A DNA stretch of 64,000 nt from Bubalus kerabau (taxonomy: Eukaryota; Chordata; Mammalia; Artiodactyla; Bovidae), in assembly GCF_029407905.1 (NCBI RefSeq), contig NC_073624.1, positions 112,406,001-112,470,000 on the forward strand, read 5' to 3'. The position numbers and the translations under genes were made by a program. Below the pieces are notes generated by a model. That model was not told where the DNA came from and made no database searches. It saw only the letters and a program-made list of their open reading frames with translations. This document shows positions 60,780 through 64,000 of this stretch, piece after piece; position 1 is the stretch's first letter, and every line of letters begins with the position of its first letter.

Positions 60780-63160
60780 GGAGGATGAGGAGATGAATTT
60801 CCATCAAAGGAACTTAGGAAGGCTTCTTGCAAGAGGTAGGACATATATTATTGATCTGTAAGAGATCATAAATAGGAAAATAAACAGGGATGAAAAATGG
60901 AATGAGGAAAGAAACCATTGGGAATAAAGGCTTGGGGGGCCAGAAGTTCAAGATTTTTACAGAACTAGAGAAAGCACAGAGAGCTACAGCACGGATTCCA
61001 TACAAGCATAGTCTGAGACCCTTTGCCATCAAGTTACCCATTAGAGTCAATGGCTGTTATTTCATGTGCAAAATGCCTTCAACAGAGGATTTGGAATACT
61101 AAAGTGACAGATGATGTTTGCGTTACTAAAAGAAAATAATGTGTGTGCTAGAAAGGATAATAGCAGGGAGAAACTAGAGATGGAATCCATTGGGAAAATT
61201 TAGAGTACCTTCAACCTAAAGTGAGAATATGCAATGTTCTTTATGGGTAAGAGCTATACCCTGTAAAAGACTATGCTGACTCTAACACTGAAATTAACTC
61301 ACACAATAATTTTTAAAATACATGGTTAAGTCAAAGTAAATAAAGCAAAATTTTAACTAGAAGCAAAATTTAAATTGTGAAGGAGATATGAAATCCTTTG
61401 GCTATTTTTTCTCCCAAGTAATAACAAAAGCATAGTTTGGGAAACACTGTACTAGAGTGTACATTTTTATAAATCTTTCACAGGGGAAATTAAATAAACT
61501 CATATTCACAAGAAGTTTTCAGTCTCCTAGACCAACATCATACTTGCAAGTGCTCAGTATATTATATAGGACAGTATATATTTTGTTAGTGAACTCTACC
61601 TAACCTCATTCCTTTCTGCTTCCAAGTGCCAAGTTGGAGTTATGGGGCAATGCCCTCAGTACCTGTAAGGGTCTGCATTCAACCTGGAAGTATACTTGTA
61701 TCCAAGTAAGCAAGGCATTAAGTAATAAAGAAAAAACACTATGGCAGGTCAAGAAAGACTACAAAACAAAGGGGAAAAAAATCCCTGTTTTTATCAAAGG
61801 GGTATACATTTTCATTTCACTAGGTCCACAAAATGTAGCATACCAGGCTGCCATATCACTCTCTGCCATAGAATCTATTTTTATCATTTTGATTACACTT
61901 TTCAGGACCTTTCATCATCTGATTTGTCTTTGGCTTTATTATCTGTCTTCCTCCCTTTATGAATGTTAGCTCCTAGAAAGATGTACTTTGTCAAGTTTAT
62001 GGCAGTATCTGCACCTTCTAGATCAAGGGTAACTCACATATTTTTAATACCTTCTTGCACTGGCCTACTTATAGTTCTCAGCTTCCAGCCTGAGCAGCAA
62101 TAATCAAAGCAAGTAAGTGAAATGTTTGTGGCTTATAGCTCCTTTTCAATCTATGAAATACTTTGTCATGTATTTTCCTATTAAACTTCCCTGAGGCTGG
62201 TTGACATATCACTGGAACATAAAATAAATTTTTGGATAAGATTATTGGACTTCCTTCAGATTGGTTTTGTATTAGTTATCCTGATGTAAAAGCGCATCCT
62301 CTATATTTGCCTGTAGAGCTAAATCCTTCATTTTTATTAGACAGGGCAGTTTGCTACAAGAGAACAATCCTCTTTGGTCAGAAGGAGATACTATACTTCT
62401 TTCTTTTCAGATTAGGAAGCAAAGATGTTTCTTCTTATAAGAATTATTATTATTATAAGAATTATAAGAAGTATTATGCATTGTCCAAAATAGAGACCTC
62501 CACTTCAGAGGAGAATTACAGCACTGTAAATAAACTCTAGTGATGTTAGAAAAATAAGTTATAAAAGTGAAGAATTAAAATTTTTAAAATACAGCTTAAA
62601 TAAACTCATAAGATATTGATATCCTACATACTTGATAAAATTAGAATTGTATATTAATTGAAAAAATAACAGGTTTTTTTCCTTCTCCTAAATGAGAAAT
62701 CCATCTGCCATAAAATAAATGGTACTTATTTTCACTTTTCATGTTCAAGAAAAAATATTAACCAGGGATTTGTTAGGGTCAAACTATTTTTATGATTTTT
62801 CTTCATCTTCCTTTATACTTCACAGCTGATATGAGGGAGATTCATCAACAGCTCCATTCAGGTGAAAACTGGAAGACGAAAGCTACACAGAGCCGCAATT
62901 ACCACTTCAAAAATGTGTCAAACAGTCTTTATAAGAGCACTTACTATTTTCAGTTTTTCTTTTTTAAAAAAACACATCCTTTTTCTTAGAGAAAACTTTC
63001 ACCGATAAACGAATATGCAGCTGAAGGCTACCTCAAACTGCAGTAATTATTTCAAAAAGATGTCAACCTGACTTATACAAACTCTGTTTTACTCAAGTCT
63101 TGATCACTGCCTGGTTGGTCTCAACATTTCTGACTAGGACATGAGCTCTGATGTAGGGCA
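60780..63160. other. Upstream intron, no recognised feature
   Basis: AT-rich sequence; frames at 61634-61969 and 62232-62540 are not recognised. I saw no splice-consistent exon between 59726 and the right edge, so the next upstream OTOGL exon is outside. Confidence 0.45.
62432..62477. repeat. TTATAAGAA tandem repeat
   Basis: Imperfect units of TTATAAGAATTATTA in 46 bp. Confidence 0.6.
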
Positions 63161-63162
63161 CC

Positions 63163-63350
63163 AATTCTCAAATGTTAGTGTACAGAAGAATTTGAGATAC
63201 CATTAAAATATCGATTGTCATCAGCTTCAGCCATTCTAATACCTGGGTGGAGTTCATGAACCAGCTCTTATAATTAATATTCTAGATGATTCGAATGCAG
63301 AATTTTTGCAAACCAGATTGAGAAATGCTAATCTAAAAATTCAGAAATAG
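63163..63350 (+). mobile_element. MER5-type hAT DNA transposon remnant
   Basis: CACCAATTCTCAAATGTTAGTG start and TTGAGAAATGCTAATC end are decayed MER5 termini; AATGCAGAATTTTTGCA internal. Confidence 0.65.
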
Positions 63351-63444
63351 GCCACTTTTAAAGGCCACATGTCAGATTATGTTGCTTAATTCCAAAATGT
63401 CTTCATTGTAAAGTAAGTTCAAATACATTACACAGCCATCCTAT

Positions 63445-63720
63445 CAACTGCCCTTGTCCCTGAGCTTCTTGTGTGAAAGTCAGTGTGGACACCCCTCCCC
63501 GATCTCTTTGCCTCACCCTCCCTCCACCATCCCCATCTACCTCCACCAAACTAAACTGCTTGAGTTCTCCAAACATGCCATTTTATCTTTCAACTCTGCT
63601 CCTTTCGGCATGACTGTTCCTCTGTGCTATCTTTCTATGCTCTCTCCTCACCTGGCTAACACCTGCTCAACCTTGAAAGACTCAGTTCCAATCCTTTTCC
63701 CCAAAGCATGTCTTCAAAAA
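63445..63720 (+). mobile_element. L2 3' end, old
   Basis: TTCTCCAAACATGCCATTTT, TTTCGGCATGACTGTTCCTC and GGCTAACACCTGCTCAACCTT follow the L2 order. Confidence 0.6.
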
Positions 63721-63774
63721 TAAGGAGGATGAAGGGGAGGAGGAGAGGAATTTCCTGAAATACATCTTTCATTT

Positions 63775-63930
63775 AACTCTCATATGAACTTAAGAAGTGG
63801 GTTTCATAATCATCCACATTTACAAATGTGAAAGCTGCAGCCTGGAGGGGTTGCCCAAAGTGACGGAGTTCGCAGGTGACAGAACAGGGGTTCTCAGTGA
63901 GTACTAACTGACTGCAAAGGCTACGCTCTT
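63775..63930 (-). mobile_element. MIR SINE
   Basis: CATTTACAAATGTGAAAGCTGCAGCC and GGTTGCCCAAAGTGACGGAG are the antisense MIR core. Confidence 0.65.
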
Positions 63931-64000
63931 TACAACTACCCTCAACATGCCAAGTTGGCTTAGGTCTTCCTCTTAGGGATGGTCCTGCTTTCCTAAGCAC

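Noticed and set aside
1..64000. CRISPR arrays, operons, phage or plasmid genes, complete provirus
   Set aside because: None seen. All recurrent sequence is explained by mammalian interspersed repeats.

Overview
The window is nuclear DNA from a ruminant, most likely cattle or a close relative. More than twenty segments derive from BovB, the RTE-type LINE of ruminants. Many more are Bov-tA/BovA-type SINEs ending in the shared GACTGAACTGAACTGAA tail, and CHR-type SINEs, L1, L2, MIR, MER5, MLT1 and two solo LTRs are also present. There are no bacterial-style operons, CRISPR arrays or viral genomes.

The only host gene I can support runs on the minus strand across almost the whole window. It is the middle part of a large secreted cysteine-rich glycoprotein, which I identify as otogelin-like (OTOGL). 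I assembled 21 coding exons by eye, from 59725 (5' side) down to 1743 (3' side). They give 2,902 coding bases, about 967 codons, with GT-AG introns and a reading frame that closes at all 20 junctions with no stop. Both ends of the gene lie outside the window. The domain order is: end of a third von Willebrand D domain (exons 1-2), C8-type module (3-4), a 27-bp microexon (5), an AbfB-like module (6-7), TIL-like cysteine-rich segment (8-9), a short linker made by two tiny exons (10-11), a VWC-like module (12), a fourth VWD (13-16), C8 (16-17), TIL (18) and VWC-like cysteine repeats (19-21). The family belongs to the inner-ear acellular membranes (tectorial and otoconial).

The introns are a retrotransposon landscape. 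Right side (53-64 kb): solo LTR at 60032-60514, MER5, L2, MIR, and an old BovB at 54569-56688. Middle (23-52 kb): a BovB insertion with inverted 5' half and intact target-site duplication (47393-48835), a second inverted/rearranged BovB (32075-33622), MLT1, and a three-layer nest of BovB, BovB and a 1.29-kb solo LTR (26170-28991). Left side (1-22 kb): a nearly complete BovB with endonuclease and reverse transcriptase regions (about 18150-21730), an internally deleted L1 that keeps its 5' UTR (6160-7500), a 2-kb BovB (7886-9948), and a perfect 50-bp inverted repeat (12906-12955 / 13268-13317) that no repeat family obviously explains.

I found no new biological system. The most interesting items are structural: the inverted repeat, the 5'-inverted BovB copies, two ultra-short L1 tails that start at the same base, and a D3 domain in which the usual CXXC motif reads SGLC.
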